Below, piece after piece: positions 11,400-22,339 of a stretch of DNA of 64,000 nt. The notes beneath the pieces are model-generated. The model was not told the origin of the DNA, ran no database searches, and was given only the letters and a program-made list of their open reading frames with translations. Location: NCBI GenBank assembly GCA_012845835.1, contig JABAKD010000010.1:11164311-11228310 (forward strand). The letters are read 5' to 3'. The stretch comes from Undaria pinnatifida (lineage: Eukaryota; Sar; Phaeophyceae; Laminariales; Alariaceae). Each line of letters starts with the position of its first letter. Within the stretch, counting starts at the first letter, position 1. The position numbers and the translations under genes were made by a program.

Positions 11400-12213
11400 C
11401 TCATCTTAGTATTTGGTTCCTTTTTTTGCCGTCTGTTTCCACCATCTATCTCCAATGGAGAAGAGGGGGCGGGGTCAGTTTGGTGCTATTGGTTTTTATC
11501 CGTAAAGTTTGGGGTGTCTTATCTATGTACACGCTACAAAAAACGCACATGAGCAAAGTTCTCCGCATACACAAGGAGAGCCTGTTTGAAAAGAGGCGTC
11601 TTTTTCCCCTTTTGTTGTTGTTGTTGTTGTTGTTTCTGCTTGGTCCTACACATTAACCACGGGTCTCTGTGTTGACGGATTCTCCGTGTTACAGTCAGTA
11701 CTCCTGATTTTTGCTCGATCGAGACAACCGCGCTCTTGATTTTTGGTTTCGAGGACCGGCCGCATACCGATCATGTTTTTGTAACACTATTTTTAAATAT
11801 TACGTGTACGTAAGCTATTGATAGCTGTGAAGTCGACAAATCAAGAGGGGAGTACTACATACACCTGAAGTAGACCTTCAGTAGTTTCATGGGGACCACT
11901 AACCACCGACCGTCTACCAGTCAGCTCGTGTCGGCCTCCGCGACCTTGTCATAGAGGATGGTCCCTAAAAGTCCCCTGGGATAGGGAGATGAAAGGGGTC
12001 GATACTCATCTTTGCCAAAGCTGCGTGATACCCCGGTCGGCCGTTTTTACAGAAGAAGGCGTGTTATTATTTGAGAGATATGCAATGCCGGGGGTGAACA
12101 CCAACAGCATCATCAACAGCAGCGTTAAACTCAGTAGTATCAATGATAATGGCAAAAGAGACTGACAGTATTTTATTCAAATTTTTCTGGTAACGTCAGC
12201 TGTCTGTGGGTTC
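11400..12213. other. Spacer without recognised gene
   Basis: TTG repeats at 11,613-11,637. A fragment of foldback-family sequence (ACTCATCTTTGCC, AGCTGCGTGATACC) lies at about 12,005-12,045 and a related fragment at 12,645-12,680, just after the A-tailed element. Confidence 0.4.
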
Positions 12214-12221
12214 GACAAGTT

Positions 12222-12628
12222 CGAGGACCAACGCCCGAATGGGTAGGGTGGACCGTAACTGGACCAAGTCCGGCGAAAGGCCATCTCCCATGGCCAGGGG
12301 TTTTGTTAGTGGGTGAGCTTGCGCACGCATGACATTCCGGGTGGCTATCTCCACCGAAACTGACCCTCAGGGGACAGGCCGGGTCGACATACACACGCAT
12401 CCGTATACAACGGCAGCTTGCGCTGCCGGGGTTGGAACGAGGACCGCCGATAGGGACAGCTTACGCTATATCTACAATGGGACCCGAAGGGTGCGCCAGC
12501 TAGCGTTGGGCTGCGAAAGCAGCTGAGTTAAATCGACACACGACGCGTATGAAAATACGTGGAAGTGTGGTGAGCTAAAGCTTTATTTTTCCCCATCCGC
12601 CGGAGGATAAAAAAGAAAAGAAAAAAAA
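12222..12628 (+). mobile_element. A-tailed SINE-like element (family 3), full copy with target duplication
   Basis: 407 bp beginning CGAGGACCAACGCC and ending CCGGAGGATAAAAAAG with an A-rich tail. It is flanked by the direct repeat GACAAGTT (12214-12221 and 12629-12636), a target-site duplication. It holds an ATG-to-stop frame of 65 codons (12329-12526) that the other full copy also keeps, but substitutions between the copies are mostly amino-acid-changing, so coding is doubtful. Pol III boxes are not convincing. Confidence 0.75.
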
Positions 12629-12639
12629 GACAAGTTTGG

Positions 12640-13450
12640 GGTCGATGCTCATCTTTGCAAGCTGCGTGATACACCGGCCGCCCGTTTTTCGTTAGTAAGT
12701 TGTCATGATCCTGTCGTAGGACGGTGCATGCCGACCCCGTAAAACGCTGTGAACGGCTAGGCGAAATCACCCCGGTCATGCAAGGGCGAGTCCACAGCAT
12801 CAATCAGTCATCGGGGCCACAGCGAAGCATACAGGCCCAATATTATTTTGTGTGTTCATACAGCAGCAGTAGTAGTGGCATGTTTACGCCGTGCACCCGC
12901 CGCGATGAAAAAAAAACGAACAAAAAAAAAAAGTTGCCCGAAACCGGTTCACCACCAGTAGAATTTTTCCTGGAGCCTCCTCTCGCCGGTAGAAAAAGTG
13001 CGTCGCTTTGTTTTGTGGGTATACATGATACATGCAACGGTATTGATGCATTGCTGTGTGCTACTCGACAACGTGCAGGACGATTGAAAACAAAAACGAC
13101 GAAGAAGCATAAAAATGGAGACCCCTGTTTATAGTACGGACTAATGCCGCAGCTAGCGCTCAGAACCCACGACACAAACGCACAAACCTCCCAGGTACCT
13201 ATGCATTACCCCATATGGCATGTTGTTGCTGGCCCTGTTTCGTCCTGATGACTTAAGTATTATGCTGCGCTTTAATGCGATAAATAACCGTAAACGCACG
13301 GCAACCAAAAACGTTGATGCGCAAATATTGGTGTTGACTATGTAGACTATGGTGCTATAACACGTACTGTTGGGACCGTTATTACTTATTACTATGATAA
13401 TGATTGGCTACACTAATAGTGTACCAGGTATGTATTTAATGTGTTGCCAT
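12640..13450. other. Spacer without recognised gene
   Basis: Mixed-composition spacer with A runs at 12,907-12,931. Nothing else seen. Confidence 0.35.
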
Positions 13451-13455
13451 TGACA

Positions 13456-13767
13456 CTTTTCTCTTTTTTCCTTCTCACGCTTTTACTTTCCAGCTTCTGG
13501 ACAAGCCGTGGTCGCAGGTAGGTGCCGTCCCTTCTTCCCCCCGGTTCTCGCCGTCAATTTTCATCGCGCATAGGGTTCAGCAATCCCGCTGCTCGTCGAT
13601 TTTTCATCGAGTGTTGCTAGCTCACGCCCTCTCGCTTTCCGCAAGTCAATTTGTGCACAAGAAAAAGCGCCAACGAATGTATACGAATATGCACTCGGCG
13701 GGGCTCGAACTCACGAAACTGACCTATACCAGGTTCGAGGATAACCTGATACGCCACCGGGGCGACC
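13456..13767 (-). mobile_element. tRNA-derived SINE family 1, copy A
   Basis: Read on the - strand it starts GGTCGCCCCGGTGG, has an A-box-like TGGCGTATCAGG and a B-box-like AGTTCGAGCCC, then an unrelated body and a T-rich left edge (A tail). TGACA flanks both sides as a possible target duplication. About 312 bp. Confidence 0.7.
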
Positions 13768-14731
13768 TGACATATTATGGGTCACAACAATACGACACAG
13801 CCCAAAGGTCTGCGGCGCCTCTTGGTGGAGTTCAATTGTATGCAGCATGTGGTGTGTGTCTACGTGTTTGACACTTTTCCTTACCGACACAGTCCATAGG
13901 TCTGCGGCGCCTTTTGGTGGAGTTCGAATGTAAGCGGCATGTGGTGTGTGTGTGCCTAAGTCTGCGGTCACACGGACCACACTGAACAACCAACTACTAC
14001 TGCTGTTGTGCCAGTCAGAAAAAGCGAGTGTTAATAATTTAATACTAAGCATCGCTGCTGCGGGCAAAAAAGGGGGGAAAAAAAACGATACCCCCGGTCC
14101 AGTTGAATGCGCGCAAAAAAAAAAAAAAAAATGAAAAAAAAAAAAAAAAAGTTGCACATACATGCGTGCGCAAACATCTCATAGGCGGGAAGGTTGCCGT
14201 GGACAGAATCCGGTGCTTGGGAGGGGCTTACTGTGGAGATGGAGGCGTTACCCTAGCGGGCTACTTGTAACGGGGGTGAAAGATGGATCAGATACCGGCC
14301 GGCATAATGATAAGAAAGCAGCAAGTAGTAAGTGAGTGCTGAGGAGGCATCCCACGGATGGATGGGGTTACCCTTTTTTAGCCGAAAGAAGGTATACCTT
14401 GCCGGATGAGCTCCTTGCTCCTCGAGGGTTGGTGAACTACCGGCTAGAATTTTGCAAAGCTCTCGCGAGTGTATGTTTCCGTTTTAGGGCTGCGTAACGC
14501 ATTGAAAAAAAGGGGGTCGGGTCGGGGTTTGCTTGCGCGAACGAGTCGGTGTCTTTCGCATCCATGTGTCGGGCGAGATATTGAGCTACTCGTGTTAAGA
14601 GCTAACAAGCTTCTGCCGCTCCCCCGCTGCGTGGGATGAATCTGCAGCAGTGGGTCGATTGGACCAACGGGGTGTCTAATGTATCACGGCAAGGTATAGC
14701 GAGAGGGACACCTGCTGCGCGCGGTATAGGC
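13768..14731. other. Spacer with a short direct repeat and A-rich tract
   Basis: AAAGGTCTGCGGCGCCTCTT recurs as a close copy (AGGTCTGCGGCGCCTTTTGG) about 90 bp downstream, at 13,804 and 13,890, each with GTGGAGTTC and GCATGTGGTGTGTG. A-rich at 14,115-14,150. Confidence 0.5.
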
Positions 14732-14999
14732 GTCGTTCTACCGTATCCTCCCCCTACTTTTTTTTTGGAACGATATAGCCGATTCGAAAAACCAGCGCCC
14801 GGCCGGATCTCCTGAAATACGGTGGCCCTTATGCCCCCCCCCCCCCCCCCGTAACCGTACTATCGTCCTTTGCAAACAAGAAAGCACACGGAAGATTTTT
14901 TTTTTTTTACAACGTCCTTCCTCGTGTCGAGCAGCCGGGGAATGTTTCGGTAAGGAAAAATGCTGGTTTGGGAGGGCCGGCTAGCAGCGTGGAATCAGT
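14732..14999. mobile_element. Terminal-inverted-repeat MITE (family C), copy 2
   Basis: Diverged copy: GTCGTTCTACCGTATCC at left, CAGCGTGGAATCAGT at right. The interior keeps CCCGGCCGGATCTCCTG and CTTCCTCGTGTCGAGCAG. Confidence 0.55.
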
Positions 15000-15045
15000 T
15001 CCAGGTGCCGTCATTTTTGTTTCTGAGGTTCCTGCATCTGGGAGC

Positions 15046-15121
15046 TTAACCCCGTTAGAGCCCCAAAATCCCTCCCTATGCTAAGTTCGAGCAATTATTC
15101 CAGTAGTAGTGAAGGCGTTAA
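15046..15121 (+). mobile_element. TTAA-flanked short MITE, copy 1
   Basis: Begins TTAACCCCGTTAGAGCCCC and ends GTGAAGGCGTTAA, with the family core CCTCCCTATGCTAAGTTCG. TTAA at both edges is the target duplication expected of piggyBac-type elements, whose ends start CCC. Non-coding. Confidence 0.65.
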
Positions 15122-15248
15122 GACGCTCTGCACCTCACCCAAAAACTGATTTCAAGGGGAGAAAAAAAAGAGGTACAATCCGATGACCAAAAACCCTACG
15201 ATGGCCTTACTAGGTGATACTAAATTTGTCTAGTACTCATTTTATCGG

Positions 15249-15510
15249 AGTCGTTCTACGATAATAGCCCCCTCAACTTTTCTCTAACGAAATCGCCGGT
15301 TTCAAAACCAGCTCCCGGCCGTGTCTCCTGAAATACGTTGTACCTCGACACCCCGACGTCATCGATCGATAGACCTTTGCACACAAGAAAATGCATGGAT
15401 ACTTGTTTTTCAAATGGTATCCTTCCTCGTGTCGAGCAAGCCATGAAACGTTTCGTTAAATAAAATCGCTGGGTTTTTTGGGGGGGGAGGGAGCTATCGT
15501 AGAATCAGTC
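15249..15510. mobile_element. Terminal-inverted-repeat MITE (family C), copy 3
   Basis: Left end AGTCGTTCTACGATAATAGC and right end GCTATCGTAGAATCAGTC. The subterminal AACGAAATCGC is mirrored by GCGATTTTATTTAACG near the right end in copies 1 and 3, so the inverted ends extend about 40-60 bp. Confidence 0.65.
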
Positions 15511-15550
15511 ACCGCGAAACAAGAAAAATGACGTTTTCCGACGATTTTTT

Positions 15551-15682
15551 GGGTTAATAATCTCTCCCCCGTGGGTCAATAATCTCTCCCCCGTGCGTGA
15601 ATAATCTTTCCCCCGTGGGATAATAATCTCTCCCCCGTGGGTTAATAATCTCTCCCCCGTGGGTTAATAATCTCTCCCCCGT
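15551..15682 (+). repeat. 22 bp minisatellite, six units
   Basis: Unit TTAATAATCTCTCCCCCGTG plus GG. No spacers, so not CRISPR-like. Confidence 0.85.
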
Positions 15683-15689
15683 CGTTCAT

Positions 15690-16469
15690 AAAACAGAATT
15701 GTCCGAAACTATCAAAAGCTCTATTATTGTAGCCCAAGTCGAGGGGTACAACGGGATGAAATATTGGAAACAGGAAGGAGTGACGCCGCACGTCAAAACA
15801 CCGAACAAACTGTTGGTATTTAGCAACTTGACCAACTAAAACCCATCTAAGCCACCGTCCAGCCGTCGATCGGTTCGCGATATAGCGTAGCGCGGACGGA
15901 GCAGCAAGAGAGCCCGGGGTAGGCAGATAAATACCTCTGGCTGCACGAGCAGAGGAGGCAAAGAGCCGTGCGCCGAACGGTGTGGGGGGGGGGGGGGGGG
16001 GGGCGTGGTAGCATAGAGTCTTGAGGTACACGTAGCCGTTTGCTTTGCCCACCCTCCCCCACATGTTCATTTAGAAGGAACTGTTCACACCCGTTGATTT
16101 TAGAAGTAACTACGTTTGTTGAGCTGCCTCAGGAGTCGCGTGACTGAACCAGCTCCACCCGCAACCGGTAGTTATTTCGAAACGAGCGAGTATACCGTGC
16201 TTCGAGCCTCTGACACCAAGGGTACGCGGCGGTAAGTGCCGCCACCTCTAAAGCTTGCGCTTGCGCTAGCTTTTCGCTGCCCTCTTTCGTTTCGCAACCT
16301 TGACCTTTCTGTGTGTGTGTTTTTTTTTTTTCCGTTTTCGATACTATGCACCGCCGCCATGAAGCATTGTCCGTTGCGGCGAGTCGTCCTGCGGCAGGAT
16401 CTCAGCAGATTTTAAGGATTTTCCGGGTTCCTAACACGAGGGACTTAGCTTTAGCTCGTTATCGTCTCA
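15690..16469. other. Spacer without recognised gene
   Basis: Contains a G run of about 18 at 15,985-16,003. No gene recognised. Confidence 0.35.
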
Positions 16470-16856
16470 CGCGAAACACGACTTGGAAGGCATGTTCGCT
16501 CGCCCAAATCCGACCAAATACTCTTACGCGCTAGTCCCAAAACGAACAAAATGAACTCGTCAAAAGTATCAGAGCAACCCCGCAGTTCCTCACATGATGA
16601 CTTCGCCCGGCATATTCGCCCACGCAAATCCGACCAAACACTCCTACGCGCTACGAGTCCTGAAACAAACAACAAACAAACTCGCAAGAAGTATCAGAGT
16701 AACCCTGCAGATCCTCACCTGATGACTTCGCCCGGCATATTCGCCCGCGCAAATCCGACCAAACAGTCCTAAGCGCTACGAGTCCTAAAACAAACAACAA
16801 AACAAAACTTGTACAAAAAGCACCAGAGCAACCACGCTGCAGATCCTCACCCGTGG
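16470..16856 (+). repeat. Three to four tandem units of about 115 bp
   Basis: Each has CGCAAATCCGACCAAACA, CGCGCTACGAGTCC, AACAAACAACAAA, GTATCAGAGTAACCC and CATGATGACTTCGCCCGG. Confidence 0.75.
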
Positions 16857-16859
16857 ATC

Positions 16860-18270
16860 TCAACCGGCCAGAATGCCAGAAAAAACGTTCGGCCCCCTAT
16901 CGTGGGATGATGTTGCCTAAAACACGCGAATTTTTTGGTCCGTGTTTGAGCGAGGCGCACAGGGCCACTCGCGCGATTAGCCCATAATCTATGCTGAAAT
17001 ATGCGGGTATAAGACTATACCTCTGGTACATGTAATACCGTACGCAGCCCTACTGGTCCTACAGCATGCATTCGTTTGTTCAAGATGACTACTTGATACC
17101 TGTTGAGCGAGTAAGAGCGGACGTGTATTTCTAGCGTTTTCGTTTTGTTCAAGAAGAACCATGAATACCTGCGCCTTAAGCTAAGAAGCTACTCGAGTCG
17201 CGTGACTCGAGTATCTCAATAGGTAGTTGTTCCTGCTGATGAAGATCCCGTACATTTTGACGCAGGAGGGGCAAGCGGGGTGAGAGGGAGGGAAAGAGGG
17301 GGCGTGGTAGAGATAGTTTTGGTCTAAATAGTCCAACCCTGATGAAAGAACGGAGACGCTGTTCAAGTGTTTTGACGTTAGAATGTCCATTGTAAAACCT
17401 ACCAGGTACGTAGGCGGTCAGCTCTGTTGGGTTTGGTTCCGACGTGAGCGAGGCCACCGCACGCAATCGTGGTGGCTTCCCGACGTTCTGAGTGGACCCT
17501 TTGGGGGGGCGAAAAAACAATTCCGGGAACGCGCCTACGTAATGCGGCGTTTTTTTTTTTGCGAAAAATACCAACCATGGTTGGGCGGGAGAAGGGCAGG
17601 AGAACATACACTATTTGTATTGAAACCGTCGAACGTCATGACTACTAGCCAAGGCCACCCCGACCTATGATACGATATTTTTCAGCGAAAAATTAGGCTA
17701 GGGGATCAACGTTTTTCTATCATTTTCTTTTAAATTTTATTTTGTAACCTAGTTTGTTCGTGGGTTGGCTCGCCCTTGGGTTCATTATTATGGCAATCGT
17801 TGGTTTCAATACCATTTTTCTTTTCGTGCTTTTCAACCCAACAGAGGTTGGAAATCGCTAACACACACACTAATATCAATAGCGGTCGATGAGTACGTAA
17901 TGGTTTCCCCCCCGATACTTACAGTATGTATGAGCGGGCATTTACAGGCAGAAAACCACCCAAAAGCTCCGCCACGACAGTGGCCGAAGAAGTGGCGCAG
18001 AATTTAGTATCTGGGGCAGATGATACGTTGCACAAAAGAGAGGTGCGGCGCAACCTGATCCAACAAAATTTTCAACACGTACAGATCATTCGTCACAAAA
18101 AGGCGTGAATATCCGACAGCGGTTTCCCAACAGGAGCGGACCGTTGGAAACAGACCCTTGTGGCCGTTGAGAAAAAATATCCACTTTTACGGTACTCGGA
18201 TAATATTGGTTCCTCTATGGATCGCGCACGGACAGGGGATGGAGGGGCGAATTGCGCTGATTATGATGAA
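16860..18270. other. Spacer without recognised gene
   Basis: A + frame at 17,765-18,108 and frames on both strands at 17,180-17,670 are open but overlap one another and resemble no family. Confidence 0.35.
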
Positions 18271-18400
18271 CCAGGAATAGCCGTGGTCTCTAGAACATAT
18301 GCTTGCTTTCGAAACCTTAAATTTCCAGGTCGGAGCGCGTCGGGTTTTCGCCGGCCGTGCAGACACTGCTTGCGCCAAGCACGAAGCGCCGTGAGGTGTT
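18271..18400 (+). repeat. Dispersed repeat E, copy 3 (diverged)
   Basis: AGCCGTGGTCTCTAGAAC, GGTCGGAGCGCGTCGGG, TTTTCGCCGGCCGTGCAG and ACACTGCTTGCGCC parallel 40,126-40,245. A G run follows at 18,420. Confidence 0.45.
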
Positions 18401-19087
18401 CAACGGTTCGCATGAGGGACGGGGGGGGGGGGGGCGGGGGGCGGCTCTACACGCGGAGTTTGGTCGCTATAGAGCATGCGGCCATGATTGGTTGTATGCG
18501 TGAGGGGGCCGTGATCACTTGGGGAAATGGGGGCACAGCATAGCCCCCCCCCCCCCCCCCCCCGCGCTGTTTGATTAAAGGGTACAGGGGAAGCGCATGC
18601 ATGTGTATGCTCGGGGGGGAAGGGAGAAGATCGCCCCCCCCCCCCCCCCCCTCCCCCCCTCGCCTTGCTGTTACATGTTCTTACAACAACGGCGATGCTG
18701 CGTATGTACGTAGTCCATTGCATATACTGAGCAAGTATCTGTGCTACTCGCTACTATTGTATTCTACGAGCCAATTCAAGACTACTTATCGTAGCGAAGC
18801 TGTTTTGTCGTTTTGTAAGATGCTTACGCGTGAAGACAGAGGAGAGCACAGGCACCGAGACGGATGTCCACGTGTTAGCAAGTGGCTGGCTCTGGCGTGA
18901 CGACGTCAGCGAGGACTGGAGGTGGGCGGGGGAATGGGCGGGTACTGTGGCTGGCTGTGCTGCAGTAGCGTACTGTAGCGTACTGTAGCTTACAGTAGCT
19001 GACAGTAGCTGACAGTAGCAGTGGCCGACAGTGCGTGGCCTACCCATCCCCATCACAACACACCACACAAGTCACCGCTGAGGTCGT

Positions 19088-19245
19088 GGCTGGTGAGGGT
19101 GGGTGGGTGGGTGGGTGGGTTCGTGAGGAGGTGAGGGGGTGGGTGGGTGGGTGGGTTGGTGAGGAGGTGAGGGGGTGGGTGGGTGGGTTGGTTTGTGAGG
19201 AGGTGACGGGGTGGGTGGGTGGGTGGGTGGGCGAGTGGGTGAGTG
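19088..19245 (+). repeat. GGGT array with GTGAGGAGGTGAGG spacers
   Basis: Runs of GGGT of 12-25 bp are separated by regularly repeated spacers. Strongly G-biased on one strand. It reads as G-G-W-V repeats without coding support. Confidence 0.8.
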
Positions 19246-19394
19246 GGCTGTCGGTGTCAGATATACGCCTTAGCCACTGAGCTTAGGTCAGTCAGCTCAG
19301 TCAGCGCTGACTTCTATCTCCGTGATTATGGTGCGAAAGTAACAGTAGTAGGCTGAACTGGTGGGTGGGTGGGCGGGTTGATGGGTTGATGGTA

Positions 19395-19990
19395 CTGTTA
19401 CTGGCTGGGTTATATGGCATGGCAGTAACCGACGGTGGATAGCCTATTACCAACGCCGGGGGGATGTGTGTACTGCCACCATCAAAGGCCCGTGTTGGAG
19501 GATGGGGGCGTGGGTGGGTGTGGTGGGTGGGTGGGTGGGTGGGTGGGTGATCGGGTGGGTGGGTCGGTGGGTGGGTCGGTGGGTGGATCGGTGGGTGGGT
19601 GGGTTGGTGGGTGGGTGGGTAGGTGGGTGGGTGAGTGGGTGGGTGGGTGGGTGGGTGGATTGGTGGGTGGATTGGTGGGTGGGTGGATGGGTGGGTGGGT
19701 GGGTGGGTAGGTGGGTGTTGTTGCTGGCTGGGTTGTAGAGCAGTAGCCGACGGTGCATGGCCTATTTCCCCCAACAGGGGTGTGTATTTACTGCCACTAT
19801 CAACGGGCCGTGTTGATGACTGGATGAGTGGGTCGGGAGATTGGTGGGTGGATGGGTGAGTGGTCGGTGGGTGGATGTTGGCTGTCACTGGCTGGGCTAC
19901 GTAGCAGTAGACGACGGGACATATGGCTTATTTCTCACGACGGGGGGATGTATTTCCCGCCACCACCAACGGTCAGTGGGCGGCGCACCT
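19395..19990 (+). repeat. Higher-order repeat: roughly 95 bp anchor plus GGGT array
   Basis: The anchor (GGCTGGGTTATATGG or variant, CAGTAGCCGACGGTGC, ATGGCCTATTTCCC, TACTGCCACCATCAACGG) occurs at about 19,397, 19,724 and 19,889. GGGT runs fill 19,508-19,720 and, more weakly, the next interval. A diverged anchor precedes the first array at about 18,950-19,040. Confidence 0.65.
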
Positions 19991-20255
19991 GACGTCAGAG
20001 AAATCAAGGCTTAGCGATGCATGTAAGCATACCAGACTGCCGGACAGGATGTGTTATTTGTAATGCTTGACATGCGTGCCTGCCCTATCCTAGCAGCCGC
20101 ACTGTGCTACATGCCATCTGTCATGCTCTACGATGACGTCTTCGTGCATACGGGTGGACGGCATGTTGGTGGTAGCGATCCCCGATATCATTTAAAATAG
20201 AAGAAGGGAAACAATTTGTTGTATTACTTAAAAAGCGTGTCCTTATAGTCTTACA

Positions 20256-20752
20256 TATGCCATTCCTTAATGAGGACACACAACTCGTGATGCGCGCGAT
20301 CGGAGTATCACACACAGCTTGCAAAGATGAGTTTCGACGAAATCTTCGATCTCACAGCTGGAGTGTATTTTCATTTTTTATAATATAATATGCCATTATG
20401 AGTATGCACTATTTATAGGTATTGTGTGCATATAGTCTTACATACTGGTACCGGATACCATTCTGAGTATGTACTATTTATAGGTTATTATATGATAACC
20501 GCGTTGTGTATGCAATACATTAAGTATCCCGCCCCCCTCCCCTTCCTGTTTTTATTGCTACGCTGAAGTCTACACGACGAACAACAACGAGCAGTTTTTC
20601 TTGTAATAAATGTTTGTAAATATTTTAGTATAAAACTAAACACACACTCCAGCTGTGAGATCAAAGATTTCGTCAAAACTCATCTTTGCGAGCTGTGTGT
20701 GACACTCCGATCGCGCGTATTATTGTGTGTGTCCTCATTAAGGATATAGGTC
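20256..20752. mobile_element. Foldback element with about 100 bp inverted arms
   Basis: The arm at 20,256-20,370 (CCTTAATGAGGACACAC, GCGATCGGAGTATCACACAC, GATGAGTTTCGACGAAATC) is repeated in reverse at 20,640-20,752. The centre is AT-rich and non-coding. Further family sequence continues to about 20,910. Confidence 0.6.
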
Positions 20753-20909
20753 GGCGACTCCTCTTGGAACTACAGTGTAGCTTGTACCAGGGTCAACATG
20801 GTGATGTTAGTCAGTCTGTGCGCGGAAACTATAAAACCCGTTTTTGAGGTGGACAAAATCTGACAGCTGTGGCAGGAATGCATCAGTTTATCAAGCGTAT
20901 CCTGTAAGT

Positions 20910-22100
20910 CGTATACCCGGCGAGGGAAGGACGGAGTTGAAAAAAAAAAAAAAAAAAAATTGGCGGCCGGGGGCGAAAAAGAGGGGGGAGGCGGGGGCAA
21001 CTCAATCTGTTCGCGGAAACGATTAGACCCTTTCGCGAGAACAAATCTGACGGTTGTGGAAGGAATGCATCAGTTTACCATGTATATACTGTGAGTCGTA
21101 CAGCCGGTGAGGAGCGGGCGGAATGTTCGAAGGCGCGGGGGGGGGGGGGGGGGGAGCTACAATTGCTTTAGGTCGCTTAAATGTACACCTAGTAGGAATA
21201 GTACTATACACGTGGTGTTAGGTGTAGGCGACGGTGCAGGTGGCAGGGAAAGGGGGGCGGGGGCGGGGGGGGGGGGGGTATTTTGGAGCTACGGTATGGA
21301 TGGCTAGAAAGGTAATGAGGTGACATCACCTGTCTGGTAGTGTTTATTACTCTGGTAGATTTTGTTTTTAGGTAGGGCGGCGAGAAAGAACTAAACGGAT
21401 GGGGGGCGGTCGGGGGCGGGGCGCGGGGGGGGGGGGGGGACTCCAAGCGCTTTAGGTCGCATACATGTATAAATGGTAGGATACGTGCTAGGTCTAGGCG
21501 ATGGTACGGGTGGCGGGGAAGGAGGGGGGCGGGGGGGGAGGGGAATAATATGGAGCTACGGCATGGCTGGCTGCTGGATAGGTAATGGGGCGATATCACC
21601 TGTCTGGTAGTGTTTACTTCGAAGTACTGCTCTAAGCAGATTTGATTTTAGGCGAGGCGGCGGGGGAGGGGAGGGAGTGTTTTTTGTGTGCGTGGGGGAA
21701 GAGGTGTGTGTGGTAATGGTGGTGATGGTGGCGGGGGACGGAGGTGGATGGTAGCAAAAGTATTATAGCTGTGGTATACAAATGTGTTGTAGCTTCGCGG
21801 TGCGCTATCTTACATGGATCGGGTAGTTGGCCGTAAGACAGAACCTTCGACATATATATGCAACCACGTAGTATCACCATGATTACTACCATTTGATAAG
21901 TGACTTGTGTGGGAAGTTTACGAAATACTGGAGTATTATATACCAGGTACCTGGTATGCTACAAGGTTCTCCTTCGGGATGGGGTTTTGATTTGATATCG
22001 CAGGGGCGTCGCAAGTGGGAAAAGGGGGAACACACGCGTTCCGATGATATATGTATGGGCTACACTGCCTTTTTTGGCTGCTGCTGAATGAATGCTTCGC
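20910..22100. other. Spacer with G runs and two related units
   Basis: Two diverged units of about 260 bp (21,160-21,420 and 21,450-21,700) share GGTGTAGGCGACGGTGC-like and ATCACCTGTCTGGTAGTG blocks around G-rich tracts. No gene. Confidence 0.45.
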
Positions 22101-22119
22101 TTACGTGGTATGAGGTCCG

Positions 22120-22335
22120 ACGATGTGTGTTTCTTTTTGCGTTGGAGGTGTTATCGTTGTGACCTTATGGGATTCGGCCGCCCAAGGCCGGCAAGTCCAC
22201 GGCGTTGACTTAACCGAAGGGGCCAGGTTAACACCAACTCTGCGTTTTGCGGATGGACAAAAACTGGTACGCAAGCGAAAGTGTATGGAACTTGAGCTTT
22301 TTTACCCGGACCTCCAGGAGAATCTAAAGTAACTA
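22120..22335 (+). other. Unrecognised open frame, possibly exonic
   Basis: A 69-codon frame reading WDSAAQGRQVHGVDLTEG, then LRFADGQKLVRKRKCMELE and FYPDLQENLK before TAA. Balanced composition and an AATAAA nine bases past the stop make it more exon-like than most frames here. No family recognised and no splice partner found. Confidence 0.22.
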
Positions 22336-22339
22336 AATA

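Noticed and set aside
12329-12526. 65-codon frame shared with 33,632-33,829 as a conserved gene
   Set aside because: Both copies lie inside a dispersed A-tailed element, and most differences change the amino acid, so there is no sign of selection on a protein.
15551-15682. Regular 22 bp repeats suggesting CRISPR
   Set aside because: The units are contiguous with no unique spacers, and the window is clearly eukaryotic with spliced genes.
19088-19720. GGGT arrays as a telomere
   Set aside because: No TTAGGG or TTTAGGG units, the array is internal and interrupted by anchors, and genes lie further on in both directions.
19301-19888. 195-codon frame on the - strand rich in T-H-P-P
   Set aside because: It is the reverse reading of the GGGT repeats.
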